DNA of 64,000 nucleotides. It comes from Sordariomycetes sp. S80-01Y. Lineage: Eukaryota > Ascomycota > Sordariomycetes. The notes beneath the pieces are model-generated. The model was not told the origin of the DNA. It ran no database searches and saw nothing but the letters and a program-made list of their open reading frames with translations. Location of the stretch: the NCBI GenBank assembly GCA_037042185.1, contig JAXQJY010000031.1, forward strand, positions 1,302,001-1,366,000. Reading direction: 5' to 3'. A program made the translations under genes and the position numbers. The first letter of the stretch is position 1, and the number at the start of each line of letters is the position of its first letter. Below are positions 34,373-45,273 of the stretch, in pieces.

Positions 34373-35404
34373 CCACGTGGATGGGTTTGGATGACGATGA
34401 TCTGTATACCTTTGCAGCGTATATCAGGCTTGATCATGTGGCAACTGGGCTTGGCTTTCGACGACTTGACACGGCGCAAGTGGCGTTAATGAGGGAAATG
34501 GTTCTATTGTATCTTTAGTGATCTAGGCGTTTGGCCTTTGAAGAGATTACTCGTTATTGCAGTCGGTGTCCCCTTCGCGCCTATTCTTGGATCGCGTCAA
34601 TTAGCGTCTCCCTCAGTTTGTGAGTATCTTGAGTGAAGACGTCCCCTCGGTTGACCATGACCACCATTGTGGACAGCATGCTGACCGACCCAAGACGACG
34701 AGCTCACCGTACCTGTTGTCTTGCTCGTCACCGTATCTTCGTATCTTCGCGGATTCTTGGTGTCAAACAAACGACACTTAATTATTTCATCACTATCACA
34801 GGTCCCGCCTAAATCCCGAACTTCGGCTCCCGCCCGCCAACTATTCGCCGCAACTCCCGACATCTCATCGTCACGTCCGGACCGGTCAGACCGAGAACCC
34901 TCGTGAAAAGTTTTCCCCTGTCGCGTTTCCTGCAAGGACGCAGAGACCGTCACTCCCACCACAACTCGCCATGCATCCTTCCCGTACCATCGGGCACCGG
35001 CCGGCCTACTCTATACAAGCAAGATCCCCAGGCGCTCCCCACACATACCTCTCCTTCTCCCCTCTCGGCAGGGGACAACCATGACACACGCAGGCGTCGA
35101 GATCGCGGTGGAGGCTGTCCGGGTGGAGACGTGTGACACCTAAGCTTGCTGTTGTGGTGTAATTAGGTGTCATGAGACGCAGACTTGTATGTGGTTATGA
35201 CACCTAGAATGCAGACATGCGCCGTTCGACGGGCGCATCTGTGGAGAGCAAGGGGCTCGCAGTGTTGGGTTGGGAGAAGCTCGAGCCGGAACCAACTCCG
35301 AAGCCGGCCTTTGGGGGAAGTATAAGTGAGGAGGTACGAATTGATCAGAAGTGAAGGTCCTTGAGGACATCACGACAATTCTCACCTTGCAAACCGTTGA
35401 TGAA
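34373..35404. other. Intergenic upstream of MFS gene
   Basis: About 1 kb. Holds the three TGACACCTA copies annotated separately and a CT/AC-rich patch near 34950-35060. No gene supported. Confidence 0.6.
35134..35206. promoter_or_regulatory. Three exact TGACACCTA copies upstream of MFS gene
   Basis: TGACACCTA occurs at 35134-35142 (+), as its complement TAGGTGTCA at 35164-35172, and again at 35198-35206 (+), about 200-270 bp before the MFS start codon. Three exact 9-mers in 73 bp look like a cluster of regulator-binding sites; the regulator is unknown. Confidence 0.45.
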
Positions 35405-37015
35405 ATGGACCCAAGCCTCGCTATCCACGCAGCAGATGGCGACGTCGCCAACCAAGACCTGAGCCGTCATGAGTCTTGTGCCCCTCGACACCCGAAACAG
35501 AGTGATGCCATGCAGAACACGCCGGAAGCGTTGGAACTTCGAGTCTCCAGAACGTCTCGACGGGAGGACGTCGAGCCTGGACTGACAGATGTGCCGGAGG
35601 AGGAGATGACCAATGTTGCCAATATTGAGCCTGTCCCGCCCAACGGGGGATACGGCTGGGTCTGCGTGTTGGCCGTGTTCTTGATCAACGCCCATACATG
35701 GGGTGTAAACGCGGTAGGCTTTTTTTTATTTTCTGGTCATGCAAATCATGACGCCTTCTGACGGGTGCAATAGTCCTGGGCGGTCATCATGGCTCATTAC
35801 TCTCTCCACTCAGACAAGATCCAAGGTACCCATCTCGAGTTCGGTCTCGTGGGTGGTCTATCCGTGTCTCAAGCCCTCATGGTCTCTCCTGTCGTCCCGA
35901 CAGCCCGAAAGCGAATCGGTACCAAGCCCACGCTGCTGCTTGGGACGATGCTCATCTTCGTCTCCTTCCTCACATCGTCCTTCGCCACCCAGATCTGGCA
36001 CCTCTTCCTCAGCCAAGGCTTCTGTTTCGGATGGGGTATGGGCATCGCCTTTAGCACAGCCGCTTCTATTCTACCCCCGTGGTTTACCTCTCGACGAAGT
36101 TTGGCTTATGGCATCGCCACATCGGGTGCGGGAGTAGGTGGTCTGATCTACAGTATCTCGACCAATGCGATCATCGAAAAGATGGGCGTCGGTTGGGCCT
36201 ATCGCGTCCTTGCCTTCTGTTCTTTGGGCTCGAACCTGCTTGCCTCCTTTCTGCTGAAGGAGTGGGGTGGAAGGACGGAGGCTGTCCGCAACGAACCCCT
36301 GTTCAACCCCAAAGACTTTAAACGTATCGAGGTGTTGCTCATCATCGTCTGGGGAATCGTTACGGAGCTGGGTTACATCATCTTGCTGTACTCGCTGCCG
36401 ACGTACGCCTCTTCCATTGGTCTTACGCCAACGCAAGGATCCGTTGCCAGCGCCTTGTTCAATGTTGGCTTGGCAGTTGCTCGCCCCTTGACAGGTTACT
36501 TCAGCGATACCTTCGGGCGCATCAATATTGCAGGCTTGTTGACATTTCTGTGCTCGATATCTTGCTTTGCGCTCTGGATCCCGTCATCGTCATACGCGCC
36601 GCTTCTCGCCTTCTCCCTCATCTCAGGAGCTCTTTGCGGCACGTTCTGGGCTACCATCACCCCGGTCCTGGCCGAGATCGTCGGCATCCGCAAGCTCGCG
36701 TCCACGTTTGGAGTCATCTGCCTTGCTCTGGGCCCTCCAACGACTTTCGCAGAGCCGGTGGCTGTCAGCATGGTCGGCGGCCACGACGCAACGTCGTTCA
36801 CCAACGCTCAGCTTTTCGTGGGCTTCATGTTCCTAACTGGAGCTTTGAGTGTCTGGCTCCTGAGGTGCTGGAAGATCTCGGACGATGAGATTGAACGGTA
36901 CCAGAACTCGAGCCTGGGAGGATTGCCAGAGCGACCTCTGAGGACGGGAAGGAAGAGCAAGTACTGGGTTGCGTGGTTGACACCAAGGTTGCTGTTTAGT
37001 ACTGATGTGGTTTGA
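35405..37015 (+). CDS. MFS transporter, monocarboxylate-porter-like
   Basis: Plasma-membrane or organelle transporter of the major facilitator superfamily, 516 aa from exons 35405-35713 and 35774-37015. The intron (60 nt) joins GVNA to SWAVIMAHY, the place and motif seen in the fungal monocarboxylate-porter (MCT) group, whose hallmark GGYGWV starts helix 1 (about residue 80). Twelve hydrophobic helices can be counted, with PLTGYFSDTFGRI as the second-half loop motif. The substrate cannot be told from sequence; fungal members include monocarboxylate and riboflavin carriers. The first 75 residues are a hydrophilic tail. The ATG at 35405 is the first in frame. It converges on the TRP-like gene 150 bp downstream. 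Confidence 0.88.
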
Positions 37016-37165
37016 GGCGCCTCACTGGTGTTTCTCGGGGCTCAATAGTGCCATCTTAAGATTGGAGCTCGAGATCAGGCATACTACCCTGAAAAAGTAT
37101 TCAAAAATGTCATTTAGGAGCGGGATCGGCTTCTGGACGGAAGCTAATCCCAAGCACGAGATTGA

Positions 37166-39448
37166 TCACTTTGGTGTCCAAAATGACGAAATTCTGCTTG
37201 CAAGGCCACCCTTGCTTTCTGGTGACTGGTGACCAGATTCTCCTGCCTTTCTGAAGGATAGTTTCCGCGGCCTGACATAGTACTTGTCCGCTTCGCGAAC
37301 AGAGTAATCAACTCGCGGGTCAAGAGGAGAAGGGAGTACATCTTCGTCTTCCACGTTCAACCCGCCTTCTCTGCGAGGATAACTCTGCGAGCTCTTCGCG
37401 CCAGGAGAGCTGCTGCTTCGTGAGTTGTCGCGCGAGGTTCTATCGGATCCCGAGGCTCTAGGCATTGAGGATGTGGGCGATTCCGGTACAGGAGGTGTGC
37501 TCAATGAGGTTCGAGATATTAGCTCGGCGGAGGATAGCCTCGGCGGACGGAAGTAGTAAGACCCATCGATTGGTGACGCTGTGCTTGCTCTGGGAGGCAG
37601 CGCGGGTGATGATCTCGAAGGGGGTACTGAGAGACGCGACGGGCCGTGTTCCCAGCTTGCGCTTGTAGATGGTGTCAACGCGGGGTTGGCTTGATTCGTA
37701 GGTCGTCTCATCAGTTGTCGTAGACCGAATATCTGAGGATTCCCTTCTTGTTGTACTCGGGCGGGAGTCCTCGACCCAACAACCGCATGCTTAGCGAGAT
37801 CCAGCAAGTCCCAACCCGTAGGTATCGTGAACAGAATCAAGAGCACTCCGGTGTGTATCACCAAGATCACGTAACCCAACACCATCTTTGACCCATGCCC
37901 AGCAGCACCGGGCAGAAAGGCAGATTGTAAGACCAGCACGACCAACCTAATCAGGGGTAGGCATCCCGCTCGAGATGAGTAAGGAGTTGCTCGGTAAACC
38001 AAAACATGCAGTGCGATCTGTATGATCTCCGTTGCCACCATAATTGAAAGCTGTGCAGTTCCCGCGGCCTGCAGAGCTCCGACCGTAGCACCCCTGAGGA
38101 AGATGATGGCAAAGACGCCTGCGGAGTAGAGATCTTGAGTTCGGCTCAGTGTCGTCAGATCCCGATACTCTTCGTCGCTGTCGATGAGAAGGTAGCCCAT
38201 GGTGCGCGGCTTCCCTTGGATCATGGTCCACCATATAATGAGCATCAAAACACATATGACAGCCGTTGCAGCAATCGTGTAGTAGATTGGGTTGAATTTT
38301 GCTCCTCCAATGAGGTATGCCGACCATGCCACGAGAGGCATGAGTAGATAGCTGCAAAACAACCGGAACGTCGTCCACAAGGTCGCCCTGGCATTGCTTT
38401 TTCCGCCTCGAAAGACGAGCGAGTGCGTTGCTTGGAACCAATCTCTGGCCCAGGTCAGGCGCTGGCCAAGGATGACAACACCAGTCAAGACCATGAACAC
38501 CAGAGCAGCCAAGGCGGCGGTGTTCAGCCACGTGTCGGTCGTCACCGTCCCTCCCATGGATTGAGTCATCAGCTCCAAGCCTGGCGTTCCTCCGAAAGTG
38601 CCGTTGATCTCGTATATGCCGTCCCTGACACCATCGTACCAGGGATCTCTTACCACGACTCCGGCGCGTAGCATGAGCGTCGACCAGCTAAAGTGGCTGG
38701 TCACTGGCTGCAGAAAACCTGGGTAGCGCAGGCTCAGAGCAGACGCGAAAAAAATGAACTGCAAGTAGGATACGTAGTCTGCCACCCGTGTAACGTGAGT
38801 GCGATTTGGTTCGCGACGTAGCGGGCCGAGTCCATTGGGATCGTCCGAATCCTCAGAGAGGTTTGCAGTCTCACGCCACAAGGCTGTGACGATAACGAGG
38901 ATCAGAATGCATGCTGGCGCCCAGGTTGCTATTCCAATGATGATATGGTCAACAGCCGGAGTCAATGGGGCATTGAGGCAGGCGATTCCAGTGTCGTGTG
39001 GGCTATCCACCTCAATAGTCATAAAGAAGGTGTCGAGAAGATGAGGCCGAGTGACATCGTAGCTGAACGTCCGCTTCGTGAGAGGTGGTGCGTCTTCGGC
39101 ATGCTGTACACATGTTGAGTTCTGCAGATCCCCTGTGTAGGTCTCTGAGCTCCCCAACGTCTCAAGTCGAAGAGTCGTGGTGGCCTCCTCGTGTTCACTG
39201 AGGTCATGGCATGATGAAGCTCCCTGCCGACGGCCAGCTATCGCCAGCTGAATGCGACTCTCTCCGCTACCGAGAGGCTGCAATGATGCTCTCAAAGACT
39301 CGACATTGAAGTCGAATAGCCCCTTGTCCCGATCCGGCGCCCGGGTGTCATCGGCCTCTGCAGAGCAATCCTTGAACTGGACATACGCCTCAGCCCAAAC
39401 CGTCGGCAGCGGCAGCAGAGCCAGCCACAACGTAGTGCATCGCATCAT
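37166..39448 (-). CDS. TRP/Flc-type membrane protein
   Basis: Single-exon, 760 aa. Signal peptide at 1-19 (MMRCTTLWLALLPLPTVWAE) followed by a lumenal ML-like domain with spaced cysteines (about 25-180), then roughly nine to ten membrane helices (about 185-560) and a Ser/Pro-rich cytosolic tail. This order matches the fungal TRP-like family (PF06011), which includes Flc proteins tied to FAD import, calcium homeostasis and cell-wall integrity; which of these applies here is not visible. The two ATGs at 39448/39445 are adjacent. Tail motifs such as SRTSLSTPPVPESP suggest phosphorylation sites, by inference. Confidence 0.85.
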   Translation of the reverse strand: MMRCTTLWLALLPLPTVWAEAYVQFKDCSAEADDTRAPDRDKGLFDFNVESLRASLQPLGSGESRIQLAIAGRRQGASSCHDLSEHEEATTTLRLETLGSSETYTGDLQNSTCVQHAEDAPPLTKRTFSYDVTRPHLLDTFFMTIEVDSPHDTGIACLNAPLTPAVDHIIIGIATWAPACILILVIVTALWRETANLSEDSDDPNGLGPLRREPNRTHVTRVADYVSYLQFIFFASALSLRYPGFLQPVTSHFSWSTLMLRAGVVVRDPWYDGVRDGIYEINGTFGGTPGLELMTQSMGGTVTTDTWLNTAALAALVFMVLTGVVILGQRLTWARDWFQATHSLVFRGGKSNARATLWTTFRLFCSYLLMPLVAWSAYLIGGAKFNPIYYTIAATAVICVLMLIIWWTMIQGKPRTMGYLLIDSDEEYRDLTTLSRTQDLYSAGVFAIIFLRGATVGALQAAGTAQLSIMVATEIIQIALHVLVYRATPYSSRAGCLPLIRLVVLVLQSAFLPGAAGHGSKMVLGYVILVIHTGVLLILFTIPTGWDLLDLAKHAVVGSRTPARVQQEGNPQIFGLRQLMRRPTNQANPALTPSTSASWEHGPSRLSVPPSRSSPALPPRASTASPIDGSYYFRPPRLSSAELISRTSLSTPPVPESPTSSMPRASGSDRTSRDNSRSSSSPGAKSSQSYPRREGGLNVEDEDVLPSPLDPRVDYSVREADKYYVRPRKLSFRKAGESGHQSPESKGGLASRISSFWTPK

Positions 39449-42095
39449 GCATCACCCAACTACATAGGCATCTTTTGAAAGGAACGACATGTGTAGGTGA
39501 GACGGGGTCTGCTGGTGAGGCTGGTGCTGAAGAAACTGTTAAGAGTTGAAACTCGCTAGAGTGTGGAGACACATGTGGCTGGCCAATGCTTGTCTCGAAA
39601 GGGTATAGCACAAGTACCTGATTCATGACATGTACCTGCTGGGCAGGTGTTTCTGCTAGCTGCTGGTATAACTTTGTTCTAGATTGACCCATTTCCTCCT
39701 TTAATGGTACTTCTGGACACTTCCTCATTGCACTTTCAAAGATTCAACCCCTCGGTGCGAACTAAAGAGCGACCACCCCAATACGTCGTGGCATCAGGTA
39801 TTGTTGGACCCTAGACGCCTCAGGGGAACCATAGGGAGCCATCGGGTGTGGGACCGGAGCCTACGAAATGTGAGCTCAGGAATGTCGATTTGCTCGAATC
39901 GCATCTATCAAGGATCGGTTAGCCTTGGGCTGGCCGCTGGTCTTACGCTCCTAGTGCTAGCCGCGATCGTTAGCAAGCACCAATTCGTCCGCCGATAGAA
40001 GGGTGTCTCATAACAGTCGGTGCGCCCTGAGTCAACAGTTCTGACCTAGCTTCAGAAGTTGTTGATGTTGCTCATGATATTGGAAAGCCCCGCGCCGGCA
40101 GGCATCGATCTATGTCCCTACACAGGATCGCTTTGCGCAAACACCCTACCCTGGACCACACAAGCATTCAATCGTAGAAGTCGCTGTAAGCGGCCCGATC
40201 ATGGGCGTGATATAAGTAGGAGATTGGAATGTAGCCTTTCGTCTCTTTGAGATTTAGTTGCGAAGGTAGTCAGCTCTTTGGTCATTCACTGCTATGATTA
40301 AACTTGGCAGACGCCATCGTATACTCAATTACTTGGTGGCTAGCGTTTACACGTACGTTTAGCAGCACACAGATCTCGCCATTCGGAAAGCGACACACAA
40401 TTATGGTCATTGCGCACCTAAGCCTTTCCAGCTCTGAACGCAATGTACTCTGTAGTTGGCGACTTCATTGGAGGAGCTCCCCCAAGGCGAAGCCGAGCAC
40501 TCTCATCAGGTGGCCGTTGCCCCGAGGCAAGGAAAACAGCGATTGGTCTGTGCAATAATACAGAGAACTCCTGCACAATTTAACGACAAGAGCATCTCCG
40601 GCTGATAGTCCAGACCACTGCCGTGCTACGAGCCTCGGCCATCGACGCAGCAGCCCGTGCCGTCCCAACATCCCGACGCGACAGGTGTGGCGTGCAGTTA
40701 GCAGCGCGTGTCAGGCGCAACGCGTCCACGCTGCTTTACGCGCCGCCTGTCGCCCACTGGCATGGGCTGCGATGTCTCATGCACTCCGACATGCTTATCA
40801 GATCCGGATCCAGGCCGCCGGACTCAGCCGGGCCCCTGCCGGTGGAAACTACGTCTGGGGCCTGAGGGCAATCTTATCAGATGCCCCCAACACAGCTGAG
40901 AGGCTGAGCCAAAAGTTACCCTCCACTCTCATTAAAGTTCATGAAGCGGTGAAGGCTTCTGTAGCCCCTGAGCCTTGTCGGTGATGCCATCATTTCGCAA
41001 CGTTATTGGTTGTTGAGGAAGGGGAGCAGGATTGAAGCGACTCCGAAACCGGGGGTGGGGCTTGCACACACATCGCCGAGGAGATGGCTGCGATAAGATG
41101 ATCAGATAAAAAATTTGCATTGGATGTTTCACCACCGGCGCGAGGGTTCCGATTGGACGGTGGCATCAGCCCAGCACTCTCTTTGTTTTCCAGGTTGACC
41201 GTCTGCCTGTGGAATTTTTGAAATGATTGATACAGGGGAGGAACAGGGAGGGACCAAGACACCTGACTTGCGAAGCATGCGTTGTGATGTTAATCAGTGG
41301 AGAAGGAGTTGACCCCCGAAACCAGGCGGCACTTTCAATATTGTTCTTGCCTGGCTATCTGAGTAAGTTGGCAGCGAGAACGGAGGCTCGATCTGGGTAA
41401 TTCAGTGAGAGCATCGTCCGCACACCTCGGGGCAGTGCCAGTGATTGTGTGCTAGGCCAACGATCGGGAGTCGAGCCCGAGGGACGTTGGGGGTCGGGAG
41501 AGAAAATGATTTGTCGACATCACTAAGAAAAACGTCAACCACCCAGAGCGCTGATTGATAAAAGCGCGGTCGCAATTTGTTAGCAGGCTTGTTGCGAATG
41601 CGAAGGCCGGCGGCGGGGGCGAGTCTATCAATCATCATTACGTAGCATGTGTTAACACACCACAAGCAAAATCTCGGCTGGAACTCAGAAGGCGCCCCAA
41701 CAGCGTCGGCAGGGCACGGAGCCGGGTCGGATCAGATAATCCTGACAATCAGATGATGTTTCTACGCAGAGCCCCCTCCCGACGAAATTGCCATCGCCTG
41801 ATGGTCTGCTCCCGTTAGTGCCAGAATTTGTCTCGGCACACGCCTCTTGGCTTGGCCCCTACAGTACTCCGTACTAGCCCTGGCTGAAGTGTTGAGCGAC
41901 GTCCACTGCCACTGGCACGAGGAGTCCTGCTGTTCCACTGAGGCGTTCCCACTGCCCCGGGTTCGGCTCTGTCTCTTCCACTGGCCACCGGCAAGCCCTT
42001 TTTACACCTCATCGACTCCTCCACCCTCATTCTGCTGCTCCTATTCTACCCACTTCACTTCTCGTTGAACCGACATTGCTGTTCTGCTTTTTTGT
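39449..42095. other. Intergenic, 2.6 kb, no gene supported
   Basis: Lies between divergently transcribed TRP-like and reductase genes. Only short overlapping open frames. 40620-40900 is GC-rich and open in several frames but shows no protein pattern. A CT-rich leader-like region precedes 42096. Confidence 0.55.
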
Positions 42096-44105
42096 ATGCT
42101 GCGACCAAGGAGCACTTTCGTCAACATTGCCACCTGCACCGCCCGCCACGCGCTCCAACCCTACGCAACGCCAAACCCACGCCAGCCCAAATTCCACCCG
42201 CTCCCACTGTCGACGCCGCCTTTCCACGCTCCGCCCACCACTCCCACCTTCTACACGCCGACCATGGCCCAGGCGGCCCCAATTCGAGATGTCGTCTCGT
42301 CAACGAGCGATTGCATACCCCACGAGCCCTCGCTGCCCTCCATTGCCCCCTCCTTGACCTACTCGGACGAGTCCGGCGACGATCAGGATGAGTTGGTGTC
42401 CCAGGGTCCCGAGCATACGCGACAGCGACGCGCCTCTACGCGGCTGATTGCCCAGAACGCCAGGGACATCCAGAGGATCACGGGCGAGACCACTGCTGAG
42501 TTCGTGCAGAGATGTTGTGGTGGCGGTTGCTGTCTGATGGGCTCCCGCCAGGCGGGTGTCGACTACGAGACTGTTCCGATGCCGGATAACGAGGCCTTCC
42601 GGTCCTTGAAGCTCAAGATCAGGGACATCCCCACCAAGCTCACAAAGGTTACCGAATTGCCCGAGAGCATCGTTTCATTTGAACCTATCAAGAAGACCTC
42701 AGCACCCTCACTGTCGCCCGCAGACTCGGCCGTTTCCTTCGGCGAGTCGCCGCGGACATCGGCGAGCAACCCTGAGGCGGCTGCAGTTGTTCAAGACATG
42801 GATACTTCCATCCAACCCCCACGCTTCGTCCAACCTCACCCGCCATTCCATGTACACCCGGTCAAGATCCACAACTGCCGTGAGCTGACCCGGGACGGGG
42901 CCGAGAAGCGCACGTATCACTTCGACCTCGACATCACGGACTACCCCGATGAGGACGGCACCGACTTCAAGGTTGGAGGCGCCATTGGCGTCACGGCGCC
43001 CAACTGTGACAGGACAGTCGACAGCATCATGGACGCCTTGATGATCCCCAAGTTCCAGCGCGAGAAGCCTGTACTCATGAGGACTACCAAGGGCCGCTGG
43101 CCCACTGTCTGGGGCGACGATCAGGCTCGCGAGCTCGTCACCACCCGCCGCGACCTTTTCACTTGGTGTGTCGATCTACAGTCATATCCTCCCACCAAGC
43201 CCGTCTTGCGGCTACTGGCTGAGCATGCCACGGCCGACAATGAGAAGAAGATTCTCACGTATCTCTGCTCTGCAGAGGGCCAGGGCGCATTCTGCGACTT
43301 CCGCACGGGACCGCACATCACTCTTTCCCAGCTTCTGCACGCCTTCCCCAGCTCGCACCCTCCGCTCGGTGACTTGCTGTCCGTGCTTCAGCCTCTGATG
43401 CCCCGCTTCTACTCCCTATCCAACGACCCGCACGAGTCCTTCCAGACCCGGGACAACTCGCAGCACCGCCTAGTCGAGATTGCAGTCACCGTTCATGAGA
43501 CGGATGATTGGCAGCACGGCTGCCGCACGGGCGTGGGTTCCGGCTTCTTCGAGCGGCAGGCACGCAAGTTCCTCGCCGCCCGCGCGAACGGCGAGAAGAA
43601 CCCCGAATTCTACATTCCCATGTTCAAGGGTCTCATGGCCAACCCGCTGGCCAAGCAATTCAACGCTGACGGTCCCATGCTTCTCATTGGTGCCGGCGTT
43701 GGCATCGCACCATTCCGCGGCTTTGTTCAGCGTCGTCTCAAGCAGGCCAACTGCGCCAACAAGGTCTGGGTCTTGCAGGGCATCCGCGACTCCCTCGTCG
43801 ACGAGATCTACAGCGGCGAATGGGGCGTGCACGAAGACGAAGTCAAGCGCGTCGTGCAGTCGCGCAAGGGCGAAGGTCGGTACGTCCAGGAAGAGGTCCT
43901 CAACCAAGCCGACCTGGTGTGGTACATTGTCAACGCTGTCGACGGGCGTGTCTTTGTCTGCGGCTCGAGCAAGGGCATGGGCGAGGGTGTTGAGGATGCA
44001 TTGGTGGATGTTGCCATGCAGAAGGGCAACCTCGAGCGTGACGAGGCGAAGCAGTTCTGGGAGCTGAAGAAGGAGGCGGGACAGTACATTGCCGAGACGT
44101 GGTAA
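42096..44105 (+). CDS. FAD/NADPH reductase of the P450-reductase fold, lacking an FMN domain
   Basis: Intronless, 669 aa from ATG 42096, or 613 aa from ATG 42264, which has a better context (ACCATGG). Residues about 245-665 form the ferredoxin-reductase-like module of CPR and sulfite reductase: RFYSLS (FAD binding), a CPR-type GVGSGFF loop, GAGVGIAPFRGF (NADPH), VFVCGSSKGMGEGV, and a terminal aromatic Trp, as in diflavin reductases. There is no flavodoxin (FMN) domain in front; instead about 200 residues hold a CCGGGCC motif (about 141-147) and a low-complexity linker. The longer form begins MLRPRSTFVNIATCTARHAL, which looks like a mitochondrial presequence. It probably passes electrons from NADPH to an unknown acceptor. 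Confidence 0.8.
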   Translation: MLRPRSTFVNIATCTARHALQPYATPNPRQPKFHPLPLSTPPFHAPPTTPTFYTPTMAQAAPIRDVVSSTSDCIPHEPSLPSIAPSLTYSDESGDDQDELVSQGPEHTRQRRASTRLIAQNARDIQRITGETTAEFVQRCCGGGCCLMGSRQAGVDYETVPMPDNEAFRSLKLKIRDIPTKLTKVTELPESIVSFEPIKKTSAPSLSPADSAVSFGESPRTSASNPEAAAVVQDMDTSIQPPRFVQPHPPFHVHPVKIHNCRELTRDGAEKRTYHFDLDITDYPDEDGTDFKVGGAIGVTAPNCDRTVDSIMDALMIPKFQREKPVLMRTTKGRWPTVWGDDQARELVTTRRDLFTWCVDLQSYPPTKPVLRLLAEHATADNEKKILTYLCSAEGQGAFCDFRTGPHITLSQLLHAFPSSHPPLGDLLSVLQPLMPRFYSLSNDPHESFQTRDNSQHRLVEIAVTVHETDDWQHGCRTGVGSGFFERQARKFLAARANGEKNPEFYIPMFKGLMANPLAKQFNADGPMLLIGAGVGIAPFRGFVQRRLKQANCANKVWVLQGIRDSLVDEIYSGEWGVHEDEVKRVVQSRKGEGRYVQEEVLNQADLVWYIVNAVDGRVFVCGSSKGMGEGVEDALVDVAMQKGNLERDEAKQFWELKKEAGQYIAETW

Positions 44106-45273
44106 TCCTGTTCTCAGCTCAGGAGGAGGGTTGGGACCCTTTGAAGCGCTTTATTTTGACTACCTGCGATGGGCCGTACATATTTTTGGACTCTTATTTT
44201 GAAGGGACATGTGCATTTCGGGGCCGAACGCGCACTAGACTACATTTCGGCGCAAGCACCCCGCGTCTTCAGCGGACGGTAGCATTCATGGATACGGCGA
44301 TTGGCGCAATGGGTGGAACATGAATGAATTCTTGTTATTTTCAAACTTCATGCGCGGTACGGACTTGCCTACTGCTCTAAAGTGAGCTGCATTGCATTGG
44401 ATACTGTCGTGTTTAAACTCTTAGAGCAGCAATAAAAGGTACACGAGCAAGCACGTGAGCATTCAAGGCAGGTTTGCTCACCGGTGTGGCTCAGGGTCGT
44501 CCCCAAACTGGACAGCAGACTTCCTTGTCTTACTCAACCCTTAGAAATTCAACTGATTCAGGCCCCGCGACGCAACCTTACTCAGTGCAGGTAGCCACCA
44601 CGACACCTGTTTGTCATCAACGTCAACTCCCGCGCGGTAAACCCACCTGCGCCGGCGCGCTAGCCCGATTCGTGTCCGCTGTCCACCCTCGCGCTCTCTG
44701 ATTGGCGAGTCTTTCCAGATAGGGTTCTCACCTCCTGCGTCGACGGTTGCGCGCGCTGGCACGTCATGGATCGACGGCCACTTCTAGAACTTTCACTTGC
44801 ACGCGCACCGAGGGCAAGGGGACAAAAGGTGACAGCGGCTACTGCTATGGAGCCCCTTTCCGCGAAGTGTTCTGCTCTGCGGGCCGTTGGACCACTCACG
44901 GAGAGACAGCAGAGACAAGTGGGAGGGACCGTTCGGGACCGTCCTCGGCTGCCCTGTGCCGGGGCCGCCGTTTGCAGTGTGGGTTGGACACAGACTGCGA
45001 TGTTCGATTCTTAATCACTCACTAAGCAACAGAACTTACACGCGGGGCCCACTTGATAGCTTGTAGCGTCTCGGTTTTCCTCGACGGCTGCGTCAAAGGG
45101 GAGCTTTTGGTGTCTTCTCGTTTGCGATGGCTCGGATATATAAGGAAGCTCTGCTCGTGCTCCTCCTCGCTTGGTTCACCATCCACACCATTCTCCCTTT
45201 CCTGTCTGCCCTCTTCAACACCAGCCTGACATCTCAAATTACCACCGTCCACCAGCCTACCTCACCAGACATC
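44106..45273. other. Intergenic and promoter of nitroreductase gene
   Basis: About 1.1 kb. A TATATAA element at 45137-45143 lies 131 bp before ATG 45274. The rest shows no gene. Confidence 0.55.
45137..45143 (+). promoter_or_regulatory. TATA-like element before nitroreductase
   Basis: TATATAA inside the upstream part of the open frame. If used as a TATA box, transcription would begin about 30-100 bp downstream and translation would start at ATG 45274 rather than 45127. Confidence 0.4.

Noticed and set aside
40620-40985. 99-aa GC-rich frame in the gap before the reductase gene
   Set aside because: All three plus-strand frames are open there and none shows a protein pattern.
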